A DNA stretch of 20,017 nt from an uncultured Brevibacterium sp. (GTDB taxonomy: Bacteria > Actinomycetota > Actinomycetes > Actinomycetales > Brevibacteriaceae). Location: assembly GCA_902489185.1 (NCBI GenBank), contig CABTZC010000010.1, positions 1-20,017 of the forward strand, given 5' to 3'. The notes under the pieces are model-generated. The model was given only the letters and a program-made list of their open reading frames with translations. It had not been told where the DNA came from and did not search any database. Positions 1 to 7,671 of this stretch are shown here, in pieces. A program made the position numbers and the translations under genes. Positions within the stretch are counted from its first letter, which is position 1. Every line of letters starts with the position of its first letter.

Positions 1-1
1 C

Positions 2-283
2 ATCGTTCACAACGCTCACGTTGTTTCAGTTGGTCAGCCTGTTGACCCCAACGCGGTTGTCGGCGCCGCAGACCAGTCCGGCGCCGAGGTGGGTGACATT
101 CCCGTCACATTCGCAGTGACCGTTGAGGAAGCTGGTCGCCTGTCATACGCAGAGTCATTCGCTATCAGCATGCGCATCATGCGAATCGGAAACAACGAAA
201 CTGGGTCGAAGGTCGAAGACCAAGACAACTCCTTCGATGACCGTGATCTGCAAGATACGCTTTCGACAGAAAAGGATAACTAA
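2..283 (+). CDS. cpaB: Flp pilus assembly protein CpaB/RcpC, C-terminal part (partial)
   Basis: The reading frame is open from the left edge and stops at 281-283, leaving the last 93 residues. They contain a stretch reading DIPVTFAVTVEEAGRLSYAE, which matches the end of the RcpC/CpaB family, where a 'VTLAVTPEQAEKLAFA'-like segment follows the SAF domain. In other bacteria this protein supports assembly of the Tad secretion machine at the cell envelope. About 40 hydrophilic, acidic residues (SKVEDQDNSFDDRDLQDTLS region) follow as a tail. The stop codon TAA shares its last base with the ATG of the next gene, as expected for translational coupling within a tad operon. The N-terminal membrane helix and SAF domain lie outside the window, so identification rests on the C-terminal pattern and on context. 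Confidence 0.8.
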   Translation: MVHNAHVVSVGQPVDPNAVVGAADQSGAEVGDIPVTFAVTVEEAGRLSYAESFAISMRIMRIGNNETGSKVEDQDNSFDDRDLQDTLSTEKDN

Positions 284-1830
284 TGGGTGTCGCAATCCTC
301 ATTAGCGCAGCCGATAACCGCGCAGCAGAGATTCGAGCTTCGTTATCCGATGCTGGCGTCGAAACGTACCGTCAGTACTCTTCAACATCGGCTCTGCTTG
401 CGGCGCTACCAACGGTTCAGTCTGAGATCGACCTGATCGTCATCGACCAGGACCTGGAACCGATGAACTCTTGGGACTTGACCCGAGAGATCACCAGCAG
501 GTTCCCTGCGCTCGCCACCACAGTCGTGATTGACTCCCCCACGCCCGACGATTACGCCCGGGCTATGGACTCCAACGCGCGTAGCGTCATCAGCTATCCG
601 TTGCAGTATGAAGATGTCAATCAAAAAGTCCACTCCGCGTTGCAATGGACTAAGACAGTACGCTCCGCCGTACAAGAGCGGCAGAACGACGGCGGGTCGT
701 CCTCGCTCAAAGGCCGTATGGTCACCTTGACTGGCTCAAAGGGTGGCACTGGGGTCACTACGATTGCAACTCACCTTGCGATCCAAGCCAAAGCAGCTTC
801 CCCTGAGAAGTCGGTTGTGCTGGTTGATCTTGACTCGCAGAAACCTGATGTTTCGATCGTTCTCAACGTCCCCCAGTACCGAACAATCTCCGACTTGCTG
901 GGAGTGATCGATGAACTCACTTCCCGCCAGTTAGAAGATGTGCTGTACACGGCGCCGGAAGGCTACTCGGTACTTTTTGGGCCACTGAACGGCGAAGAGT
1001 CCGAGCTTGTCTCTGAGGCAGCAGCCAAACGCATTTTGGGTATGCTCCGGTCTCGGTTCGACCTCGTGATCGTGGACACTGGTTCCACCATGAGCGAGTC
1101 AAACTCCGTGGCCATTGAAATGGCGGATGACGCTTATATCGTGGCCACAAGTGACGTGCTGAGTCTACGTGGCGCCAAGCGAATGTCTCAGCTGTGGAAG
1201 CGCCTGGGCATCCGCCCCACTGAAAACTCCCGCGTCATTTTGAACAAGGTTGATAAAAAACAGGACCTTCAGCCTGAAGCCTCCCGCAAGATTGTCGGAC
1301 TACCTGTGGTGGACCAGTATGTCCCCGAATCAATTCGCACGATTGAACTCGCTATGAACCGACGGGACCCATCGCTTGTCCTGAGCGCTTGGTCAAGTCG
1401 GATCGCTCGCTTAGGAGTCGAGATGGGCATTGTCGAGCAACAGCTACTCACAGTTCCAGATAAACCGAAGAAAACACGGAAGTCACGCAGGTCACGCAAG
1501 TCTGAAAAGGGCTCAAGCGCCATTGAGTTCGTTGGTGTATCGATTCTTATCGGCATGATTGCCCTGATCGGTTTTCAAACCATTCTGGTGGGCATGACCT
1601 GGATATTTGCAACAGGTGCCGCAAACGAAGGTGCCCGCGCAGCGGCAGTAGGCAAGTCTGCTACCGCAGCTGCCACCTCCCACACCCCTGGCGCGTGGCG
1701 CAACGGAATGTCGGTAAATGAGGGCATGAACACCGTCGAGGTCCAGATGGACGCTCCCACCATTACCAAGTTCAGCAAGGACTTCGCTTTCTCGATCAAC
1801 ACAAGCGCCGGAATCGTACGTGAGGACTGA
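283..1830 (+). CDS. TadZ/CpaE-like ATPase fused to a TadE-like pseudopilin
   Basis: This 515-residue protein joins two Tad functions. Residues 1-135 resemble the receiver-like domain of CpaE/TadZ (IDLIVIDQDLEPMNSWDL). Residues 145-385 form a MinD/ParA-type ATPase with a deviant Walker A motif KGGTGVTT (153-160), VDLDSQ (181-186) and a Walker B-like segment DLVIVDTG (260-267). A lysine/arginine-rich linker (about 394-409) leads to a TadE domain starting at G410-S411, with Glu at 415 and a hydrophobic helix at about 417-441. In TadE proteins, prepilin peptidase cuts after the Gly that precedes such a stretch. Here G410 is followed by SSAIEF, which puts Glu at +5. Cleavage would separate a 410-residue cytoplasmic ATPase from a 105-residue pseudopilin. 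The ATPase family helps place the Tad machine at the pole. The ATG overlaps the cpaB stop. The two domains are normally separate genes. Confidence 0.9.
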   Translation: MGVAILISAADNRAAEIRASLSDAGVETYRQYSSTSALLAALPTVQSEIDLIVIDQDLEPMNSWDLTREITSRFPALATTVVIDSPTPDDYARAMDSNARSVISYPLQYEDVNQKVHSALQWTKTVRSAVQERQNDGGSSSLKGRMVTLTGSKGGTGVTTIATHLAIQAKAASPEKSVVLVDLDSQKPDVSIVLNVPQYRTISDLLGVIDELTSRQLEDVLYTAPEGYSVLFGPLNGEESELVSEAAAKRILGMLRSRFDLVIVDTGSTMSESNSVAIEMADDAYIVATSDVLSLRGAKRMSQLWKRLGIRPTENSRVILNKVDKKQDLQPEASRKIVGLPVVDQYVPESIRTIELAMNRRDPSLVLSAWSSRIARLGVEMGIVEQQLLTVPDKPKKTRKSRRSRKSEKGSSAIEFVGVSILIGMIALIGFQTILVGMTWIFATGAANEGARAAAVGKSATAAATSHTPGAWRNGMSVNEGMNTVEVQMDAPTITKFSKDFAFSINTSAGIVRED

Positions 1831-1831
1831 C

Positions 1832-2224
1832 ATGATCAAACAGCTTCTGAAAAAGAAAAGAGAAAAGGGAGTTCTCAGCCTTGAGTTTGTAGGAACGTTT
1901 GGAGTGTTCCTATTCCTCTTAGCTATCGCTTTTCAGGCGATGCTTGCAATGTTCGCACTTTCCCAGGCAAACTCCGCAGCCCGCAATGCAGCTCGAGCCG
2001 AGGCAATGGTCCCTGGGACTGGCCCGGGTGCTGCACAGAATGCGGTATCCCCCGGCCTTCAAGCACAAGGCGTTCAAACCATCTGTTCGGGTGGACACAA
2101 CCCTAAAGGTGATGTCACGTGCAAGGTTTCGCTTGGCGTTCCAGTTTTCAACATGCCTGACGCTCCTCGGTGGTTCCCAGAAATTAGGGTGACGCGCGCT
2201 TCAACTCAGCCCGTCACAGGATAA
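1832..2224 (+). CDS. TadE-like pseudopilin
   Basis: This is a 130-residue prepilin-like protein. A short basic leader (KKKREKG, residues 7-13) is followed by VLSLEF, so a cut after G13 would place Glu at +5 as in TadE/Flp precursors. A hydrophobic helix covers about residues 20-42. The outer part has two cysteines (in TICSGG and VTCKVS) that could form a disulfide. TadE-type minor pilins help assemble or prime the Flp fibre. I chose ATG 1832 rather than the GTG at 1820 because GAGGA at 1822-1826 lies five bases upstream of it, and the first option would put the start within that ribosome binding site. The gene begins one base after the stop of the TadZ-TadE fusion gene, so the locus encodes two TadE domains in a row. 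It could equally be called TadF. Confidence 0.85.
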   Translation: MIKQLLKKKREKGVLSLEFVGTFGVFLFLLAIAFQAMLAMFALSQANSAARNAARAEAMVPGTGPGAAQNAVSPGLQAQGVQTICSGGHNPKGDVTCKVSLGVPVFNMPDAPRWFPEIRVTRASTQPVTG

Positions 2225-2229
2225 GTTTT

Positions 2230-3594
2230 ATGTCGCTTCTTAAACGTGCAGAACAACAGCGGGTGATGCGTGGAACGCAGTCGTCAGACTCGCCCACTTC
2301 GCAACGCCATCAGTCGTTCAACGACCAGGTCAACACGTACCGACGCATCCTTCTAGATGAAGTTGACCTTGAAGAACTCTCCAAGCTCGACCGGCAACAG
2401 AGGCGCGTTCGTCTCGAACGAATTCTGAGTCATATTCTGTCCCAGCAAGGTCCAGTGCTTTCGGCACGTGAACGCTCCAAGCTGATTCAGCGAGTTGTAG
2501 ACGAAGCTCTTGGTCTGGGAATCCTCGAACCACTCCTGGCTGACGAGTCGATTACAGAAATCATGGTGAATGGTCCTAAGACCATTTTCGTCGAACGTTC
2601 TGGTCGCCTCGAACAGCTGGATTTGCAGTTTGCCAATGACGAGCAACTGATGCAGGTCATTGACCGTATTGTCGCTGAAGTTAACCGACGCGTTGACGAA
2701 TCGTCACCTATGGTGGACGCACGTTTGCTCACCGGTGAACGTGTCAACGTGATCGTCCCGCCGCTAGCGATGGATGGCCCTACCCTCACTATTCGTCGGT
2801 TCCCCAAACCATTTACCCTCGAGGACCTGCAGAACAAGGGGAGCTTTGACGAACTCACTCGTGAGTTCCTTATGGCGTGTGTGAAGGCACGTTTCAATAT
2901 CGTTGTTTCGGGTGGTACGGGTACCGGTAAGACAACCATGCTCAACGCCCTATCTGGCATGATTCCCGACGGTGACCGCATTGTGACCATCGAGGACTCG
3001 GCGGAACTTCAGCTCCAGCAGCCCCACGTCATTCGTCTTGAGTCACGCCCTCCAAACGTTGAAGGCAAAGGCCAGGTGACCATCCGTGACCTGGTAAAGA
3101 ACTCCCTGCGTATGCGCCCCGACCGCATTATTGTTGGTGAGGTCCGTGGTGGTGAAACTCTCGACATGCTCCAAGCGATGAACACGGGTCACGACGGCTC
3201 CTTGGTTACGGTGCACGCGAACAACCCGCTCGATGCGGTATCACGTCTGGAAACTTTGGCCAGTATGAGTGAAATCCGTATTCCGTTCGAAGCATTGCGT
3301 GACCAGATCAATAGTGCTGTCGACCTGATTGTGCAGTTGGGCCGTGGCGCTGACGGTTCACGTCGTATGACAGAAGTAGCAGTGGTTACTTCCGAAAGCC
3401 GCGAAGAGTTCGAACTCACAACTCTCATGAAGTTCGAGTCAGAACCTCTCACCGCGGACCGCGTAGTTCGTGGTAGTCACGTCATGCGTCAAATTCCCGC
3501 TAACATCGCCGATCGCCTGTGGATCAGTGGAAACGGACTCTCTGATCGATTCAACATTGACCCAAATGCCATGTGTGTCAGGACCGCGCAATGA
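2230..3594 (+). CDS. tadA: Tad secretion ATPase TadA/CpaF
   Basis: This 454-residue protein is a VirB11/GspE-type ATPase, the motor that drives Flp pilus assembly from the cytoplasmic face of the membrane. The N-terminal third (about 30-200) carries the family's features, including the ADESITEIMVNGP segment and RRFP before the ATPase core. The Walker A motif GGTGTGKTT is at 228-236. A Walker B-like segment RIIVGEVRGGE is at 299-309. The His box TGHDGSLVTVHAN is at 319-331. Length is normal for CpaF. It starts five bases after the TadE-like gene and its stop overlaps the tadB start in an ATGA arrangement. All catalytic motifs look intact. Confidence 0.97.
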   Translation: MSLLKRAEQQRVMRGTQSSDSPTSQRHQSFNDQVNTYRRILLDEVDLEELSKLDRQQRRVRLERILSHILSQQGPVLSARERSKLIQRVVDEALGLGILEPLLADESITEIMVNGPKTIFVERSGRLEQLDLQFANDEQLMQVIDRIVAEVNRRVDESSPMVDARLLTGERVNVIVPPLAMDGPTLTIRRFPKPFTLEDLQNKGSFDELTREFLMACVKARFNIVVSGGTGTGKTTMLNALSGMIPDGDRIVTIEDSAELQLQQPHVIRLESRPPNVEGKGQVTIRDLVKNSLRMRPDRIIVGEVRGGETLDMLQAMNTGHDGSLVTVHANNPLDAVSRLETLASMSEIRIPFEALRDQINSAVDLIVQLGRGADGSRRMTEVAVVTSESREEFELTTLMKFESEPLTADRVVRGSHVMRQIPANIADRLWISGNGLSDRFNIDPNAMCVRTAQ

Positions 3595-4520
3595 TGATTC
3601 TCGGCATCATCATAGGTTCGATCCTAGTTCTCACGATCGGCGCGATTGGCGCTGTGACCTACGCGATGGGCTCCACCGAGCAGGTCGATATCGTTCGAGC
3701 AGAACGCGGGCGCATACGGGGATCGTTCCGTGAAGAACGGATTCGCCCGCTAGACCGACTCTTCCAACGCACCAGGTTGGGACAGGCTTTGACAACCAAC
3801 CTCACACAGGCGAATCTACGGTCCATTTACGCTGTTGAGTACTTTGGTATCGCGTTAATCACATGCATTGTTGTCGTGCTGGTGACCGCCCAGTACATTG
3901 CTCCGTTTTACGCGCTCGTGTTAGGTGCGCTCGTTCTTTTCTTCGCGTGGAAGATTCTGGAAAGCCTCAAAGAGCGCCAGCGTGAAAAGTTCATCCAGCA
4001 ATTACCTGAGTTTGCTCGAATCATGGCCAACTCGACTGGGGCAGGGTTGTCAATTCAAACCGCTCTAGGCGTAGCCGCTTCCGAACTCCCCGACCCAGCA
4101 GGCCGCGAGTTCGCTGCGCTTAAACGTGAGATCGAGATCGGTACTCCGCTTGACCTGGCTCTTGAGCGCATGTCGGACAGAATTTCCGGTCGTGACCTCG
4201 ACGTTTTGGTCAGTACGCTGGTGATCGCGCAGCGATCAGGTGGGTCCCTCATTTCATCTCTCCGCGGCATGAGCGACACTCTTGAGTTTCGTAAAGAAAC
4301 AAAGCGTGAAGTAAAAACACTCGTATCGCAGTCGAGTTACACCGGTTACCTTGTAGCCGCCTTCGGAGTAGGGTTTGTGCTCCTACTTTCGACCATGCAC
4401 GACACTCTCTTACACGATCTAACGAGCACACTGATTGGTCAGATCGCGATGGGCTTTGCCGCTGTCTGTTACACGATCGGAATCATCGCCATTCAACGAC
4501 TGGTCAAGGTGAAGCTATGA
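3591..4520 (+). CDS. tadB: Tad inner-membrane platform protein TadB
   Basis: This 309-residue membrane protein has a T2SSF (GspF-type) domain. Helices are visible near residues 2-24, two around 80-125, and two at the C-terminal end. The cytoplasmic segment contains the family-typical LPEFARIMANSTGAGLSIQT and a later region rich in charged residues. With TadC it forms the membrane platform on which the TadA ATPase acts. I use ATG 3591, which overlaps the tadA stop as ATGA and has AGGA at 3580-3583 upstream. An in-frame GTG at 3573 would add six residues but places the start before that site. The stop overlaps the tadC ATG. Confidence 0.93.
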   Translation: MMILGIIIGSILVLTIGAIGAVTYAMGSTEQVDIVRAERGRIRGSFREERIRPLDRLFQRTRLGQALTTNLTQANLRSIYAVEYFGIALITCIVVVLVTAQYIAPFYALVLGALVLFFAWKILESLKERQREKFIQQLPEFARIMANSTGAGLSIQTALGVAASELPDPAGREFAALKREIEIGTPLDLALERMSDRISGRDLDVLVSTLVIAQRSGGSLISSLRGMSDTLEFRKETKREVKTLVSQSSYTGYLVAAFGVGFVLLLSTMHDTLLHDLTSTLIGQIAMGFAAVCYTIGIIAIQRLVKVKL

Positions 4521-5428
4521 TCCTTTTCGCATTGCTTTTTGCTCTCCTGGCGACTGGTGCAGTAGTACTCCTTTTCCTGGGTTATCGGAGCTTTAAAACC
4601 GACCCGTTGGAGTCGCTTTCACCAGAAGACCGCGCGCTGATCAAAGATGAGTCGCGACTTCGTCGGAAGAACAACGGTCTTATTCGCCGAACTGGGCAAC
4701 GTTTGGCTCCGTCCTTAACCCGACTCTTCGGCGGTAGTTACCGCGACTGGGTCGAAAACAAGATCGTTCTGAACGGACGGAAACAGTTTAGCGACTTCAC
4801 CGCGTTCATGGAGTACAAGGGCTCAATCGTGTTGCTCTGTGCGCTTGGAGGAATAGCCACCCTGATCGCTCTTCGCACACCTGGTTTCCTCATCGTCTTA
4901 CTCATTGTGGGATTGTTTCTGCCTGACCTCATGCTTATGCAGTCGGCACGCAAACGCCAGGAACAGATCGATGACGCTCTTCCGGACTTCCTGGATATCT
5001 TGGCAATCACCGTGAGCGCGGGTCTTGCTTTCCGCTCGGCACTTGCGAAGGTCACCGAACGCACCGACGGCCCCCTGGCAGAGGAAATGCGCACGGTACT
5101 TCACCAGCTTGATATGGGTGAAACGGTGTATGACGCGTTCACGGCTCTGCGGTCCCGAACAACGTCCGACTCATTGGAGTCGTTCATCACCACACTCCTA
5201 CAAGCAGAGGAACTCGGAGCCCCTCTGGCCGACACTTTGGAAACCATCTCCCTCGACATGCGACAGACCACTGCACAAAAGGCCCGGCAGTCGGCTTCTA
5301 AGGCGTCTCCCAAGATCGCAGCGGTGGTTACCATGATTATGGTTCCCGGTACGATGGCCCTGATTCTTGTATCGATGATATTCGTCGCAGGCCTCGACAA
5401 GATCGAACTGGGCAATGTCGACTTCTAA
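4517..5428 (+). CDS. tadC: Tad inner-membrane platform protein TadC
   Basis: This 303-residue membrane protein is the second GspF-type platform protein of the Tad system and the partner of TadB. It has an N-terminal helix (residues 2-22), a helical pair around 95-140, the T2SSF segment beginning LPDFLDILAITVSAGLAF, and a C-terminal helix ending near residue 295. The start ATG overlaps the tadB stop (ATGA). Its last 14 bases overlap the histidine kinase gene, which implies coupled translation of pilus machine and regulator. Length and motif content are normal for TadC. Confidence 0.93.
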   Translation: MILFALLFALLATGAVVLLFLGYRSFKTDPLESLSPEDRALIKDESRLRRKNNGLIRRTGQRLAPSLTRLFGGSYRDWVENKIVLNGRKQFSDFTAFMEYKGSIVLLCALGGIATLIALRTPGFLIVLLIVGLFLPDLMLMQSARKRQEQIDDALPDFLDILAITVSAGLAFRSALAKVTERTDGPLAEEMRTVLHQLDMGETVYDAFTALRSRTTSDSLESFITTLLQAEELGAPLADTLETISLDMRQTTAQKARQSASKASPKIAAVVTMIMVPGTMALILVSMIFVAGLDKIELGNVDF

Positions 5429-6611
5429 ACCGCTGAAGCGAAGCGCCAAACGTCACACGACGGTGCTGGAAAACAAAAGCATCGCGACCCCGCTCGTCAA
5501 AGCGATTGTCGCTATCCGAATGCTCTTCATCTACCCCGTTATCGCTTCATGGACAGAAACCAACATCACTTCTGGTGAACCTCTTGTCCTTGCGCTCCTG
5601 GCGCTCGAATCCCTTGCAGCATTTCTTTTCTGGGATCGAATCAAGAACTTCGTATCGCGTCACCCACTTATTCTGAGTGTCGATATTCTTTTAGTGGTTA
5701 TCGCAATAGGACCTGCACAGGGCATCTCACCGTACTTCCTCTATTTGGGAGCAACAGCGGTTCTGATCGGGCTACTCTACGACCGTCAGAACAGAACGAT
5801 TCTTGCCGCTCTTTTAGTTGGGTCATACGCACTTATACCTCTGATCTTGCGCACTACTCCCACCACATACTCGCTATACGGAATTGCAGAGTCGTGCGTT
5901 TCCATAGTGATTCTGGTCGTCCTCGTACTGTTGGGGGCGCGGCTTCGTTCTCTGCAACAACGGGTTGATACAGCCGTAGAAATCGCAAGCCGAAATACAC
6001 GCGAAGCCACCTTGGGAGAAGAGCGGTCACGTATTGCACGCGAACTTCACGACTCCACAGTCAAGTCACTCGTTGGCATTAACTTGCTCAGTGTCACGAT
6101 TCAAAAACAACCCCAGAACGCGGTAAAGACTGCTGAACTCATACAGTCGGCAGCGACAAGCGCTATCGCTGAGTCGCGTCAACTCCTGAGCTCACTCAGA
6201 CAAGGTGACGCGGCAAATTTTGATGAGACGCTCCGTTCGTCAATGGGGGAGATCGAAGTTGTGCACGGTGTCGAAGTGAGCCTGTCAAACGAAGGCGGGC
6301 AGATTCCTTCCGATCTTCAATACAACGTTCGAAAAATCATTGAAGAAGCAGTGACAAACTCGGCCGTTCATTCAGGAACAGACCGCATAGATGTAGCACT
6401 TCGCCGTGACGGAAATTCGCTCACTGCGCGAATATCAGATTACGGTGCTGGGTTCCGCTACGCCCAAAAGAAGCGCGGTCACATCGGGATCGCAAGCATG
6501 AGAGAACGGGCAGCAGAGATCGGTGGTCTGCTCACACTGACATCGGTTCCCAGCCAAGGGACCACGGTGACACTTCACATATCCGACGTACAAAGGACAG
6601 AACTTGAATAA
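5415..6611 (+). CDS. NarL-type sensor histidine kinase in the Tad operon
   Basis: This 398-residue kinase has five or six predicted membrane helices in residues about 20-180, without a large outside loop, so it probably senses something in or at the membrane. A HisKA_3 dimerisation/phosphoacceptor domain follows, with the H box ERSRIARELHDS and the expected phosphorylated residue H212. The ATPase domain shows an N box (KIIEEAVTNSAVHSG), a G1 box (ISDYGAGF) and the GHIGIASMRERAAEIGG segment typical of the NarX/DesK group. The gene overlaps tadC by 14 bases and the response regulator by 8. The plausible job is to control pilus gene expression; the signal is unknown. No good ribosome binding site precedes the ATG, consistent with coupling to tadC. 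Confidence 0.93.
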   Translation: MSTSKPLKRSAKRHTTVLENKSIATPLVKAIVAIRMLFIYPVIASWTETNITSGEPLVLALLALESLAAFLFWDRIKNFVSRHPLILSVDILLVVIAIGPAQGISPYFLYLGATAVLIGLLYDRQNRTILAALLVGSYALIPLILRTTPTTYSLYGIAESCVSIVILVVLVLLGARLRSLQQRVDTAVEIASRNTREATLGEERSRIARELHDSTVKSLVGINLLSVTIQKQPQNAVKTAELIQSAATSAIAESRQLLSSLRQGDAANFDETLRSSMGEIEVVHGVEVSLSNEGGQIPSDLQYNVRKIIEEAVTNSAVHSGTDRIDVALRRDGNSLTARISDYGAGFRYAQKKRGHIGIASMRERAAEIGGLLTLTSVPSQGTTVTLHISDVQRTELE

Positions 6612-7275
6612 CACGATTCGCGTTCTTATCGCTGACGACAACAGTATTGTGCGAATGGGGCTCGAGCACCTCTTGGGCACAGTGGACTTTGTCGAAATCA
6701 TCGCGTCGGTAGAGAACGGGGCTTTGGCAGTCGAGGTCGCCAGCGCTCAGAAACCAGACCTATGTCTGCTTGATGTACGCATGCCTGTCATGAACGGCAT
6801 TGAAGCTGCGCGTGAGATTTCTCAAGTGTGTAAGGTCCTTATGCTTACCCACAGCGAAGACGCTGAGAACGTCACAGCCGCAATGGCCGGTGGCGCGAGC
6901 GGTTACGTCATCTATGACGAACTCGAAACAGAATACCTTCAGCACACGCTTCGTTCCGTCATGGCCGGAGCGATGATTGTGTCTCCTTCAGCCTCGAGTG
7001 CTCTCTTACCTCAACACAGTGAGCAGAATTCGAATCGATCACTGCCCTCCCGGCCTGAAACCACAGGGAACCCCACGACCAACGACAACTTTGGCTTAAG
7101 CAAACGCGAAGTCGAAGTCATGGGCTTAGTTGCTGATGGACTGAGCAATCGGCAAATTGCGGACGCCTTCTTTTTAAGCGAAAAGACCGTGAAGAACCAC
7201 ATCAACAGAATCTTCAGCAAGATGGACGTCTCTTCCAGGGCCGAGGCCGTCAGTGTGTGGCTCAAAAGAACCTAG
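6604..7275 (+). CDS. NarL/LuxR-family response regulator, partner of the upstream kinase
   Basis: This 223-residue regulator starts with TTG, supported by AAAGGA at 6592-6597 six bases upstream; the gene overlaps the kinase by 8 bases. The receiver domain has the acidic pair D11-D12, the phosphoacceptor D57 in LLDVRMPVMNG, and T82. The lysine normally found in the GY-L-K-D segment is replaced by Tyr104 (GYVIYDE), so the switch may be atypical. A linker of about 30 polar residues (Gln/Ser/Asn rich) precedes a LuxR-type helix-turn-helix (LSKREVEVMGLVADGLSN onward, residues about 163-218) with the recognition segment TVKNHINRIF. It sits directly before flp and the flp leader, so flp is its likeliest target; this is inference. 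Confidence 0.95.
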   Translation: MNNTIRVLIADDNSIVRMGLEHLLGTVDFVEIIASVENGALAVEVASAQKPDLCLLDVRMPVMNGIEAAREISQVCKVLMLTHSEDAENVTAAMAGGASGYVIYDELETEYLQHTLRSVMAGAMIVSPSASSALLPQHSEQNSNRSLPSRPETTGNPTTNDNFGLSKREVEVMGLVADGLSNRQIADAFFLSEKTVKNHINRIFSKMDVSSRAEAVSVWLKRT

Positions 7276-7294
7276 TCCCCAAGACCCAATTGTG

Positions 7295-7324
7295 CTTTGG
7301 GCCCAGGATTGGGCCTCTGTGCCC
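7295..7324 (+). promoter_or_regulatory. Candidate activator site upstream of flp
   Basis: CTTTGGGC at 7295-7302 is followed, after eight bases, by GGGCCTCTGTGCCC at 7311-7324. The second block contains GGGC and GCCC arms separated by six bases. The same two blocks (8 of 8 and 12 of 14 identical, spacer seven bases) lie at 19559-19587 upstream of the other prepilin gene. The site ends 91 bases before the flp ATG and just upstream of where a -35 would fall for the TAGTTA at 7350-7355. That is the position expected of an activator. The bound protein is not known; the adjacent response regulator is a guess. Confidence 0.5.
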
Positions 7325-7415
7325 TCGCAACACGGCCTCAAACACGGAATAGTTAAACATGTCAGACAGAACGTCAGGCACACCCTCAACCCGGACACAT
7401 CTCGAAAGGTTAATC

Positions 7416-7652
7416 ATGAACAAGCTTGAACTCATGGCTCACAAGGTAGACGTTAACGCTCGCGCATTCTTCGCAGAACTTCAGGACCGTCGCGAAGCTG
7501 GTCAGGGCTCCATCGAATACATCGGTATCGCCGTTATCGCAGCAATCATCGTTGCAGCGATCATCGCATTCTTCAACGAATCGGGTAACAAGGCAATCAC
7601 CGAGGGACTGAACGGCCTCATCGAAGGAATCTTCGGAAAGTCACCTTTCTAA
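7416..7652 (+). CDS. flp: Flp-type major pilin precursor
   Basis: This 78-residue precursor has a 29-residue leader ending in EAG, then QGSIEY, giving Glu at +5 and Tyr at +6 after the cut, the hallmark of Flp pilins. A hydrophobic helix (IGIAVIAAIIVAAIIAFF) follows and then a short 20-odd residue tail. The mature product would be 49 residues, the usual size. I chose ATG 7416 because GAAAGG at 7404-7409 is six bases upstream; an in-frame ATG at 7359 would add 19 polar residues and has no such site. It is separated from the regulator by 140 bases, so it probably has its own promoter, as expected for the most abundant subunit. Confidence 0.96.
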   Translation: MNKLELMAHKVDVNARAFFAELQDRREAGQGSIEYIGIAVIAAIIVAAIIAFFNESGNKAITEGLNGLIEGIFGKSPF

Positions 7653-7671
7653 AGAGTCAAGAACTAGGCTT

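Noticed and set aside
1820..1831. GTG start at 1820 for the second TadE-like gene
   Set aside because: The GTG is part of the GAGGA region that serves as ribosome binding site for ATG 1832.
7277..7315. Overlapping hairpins (CCCAAT/ATTGGG, GGCCCA/TGGGCC) as a terminator after the response regulator
   Set aside because: No T run follows any of the stems, and part of the stretch is the motif shared with 19559-19587, so regulation is the better reading.
7359..7415. Longer flp start at ATG 7359
   Set aside because: It would add 19 polar residues with no ribosome binding site, while ATG 7416 has one at the right distance and gives a normal Flp leader.
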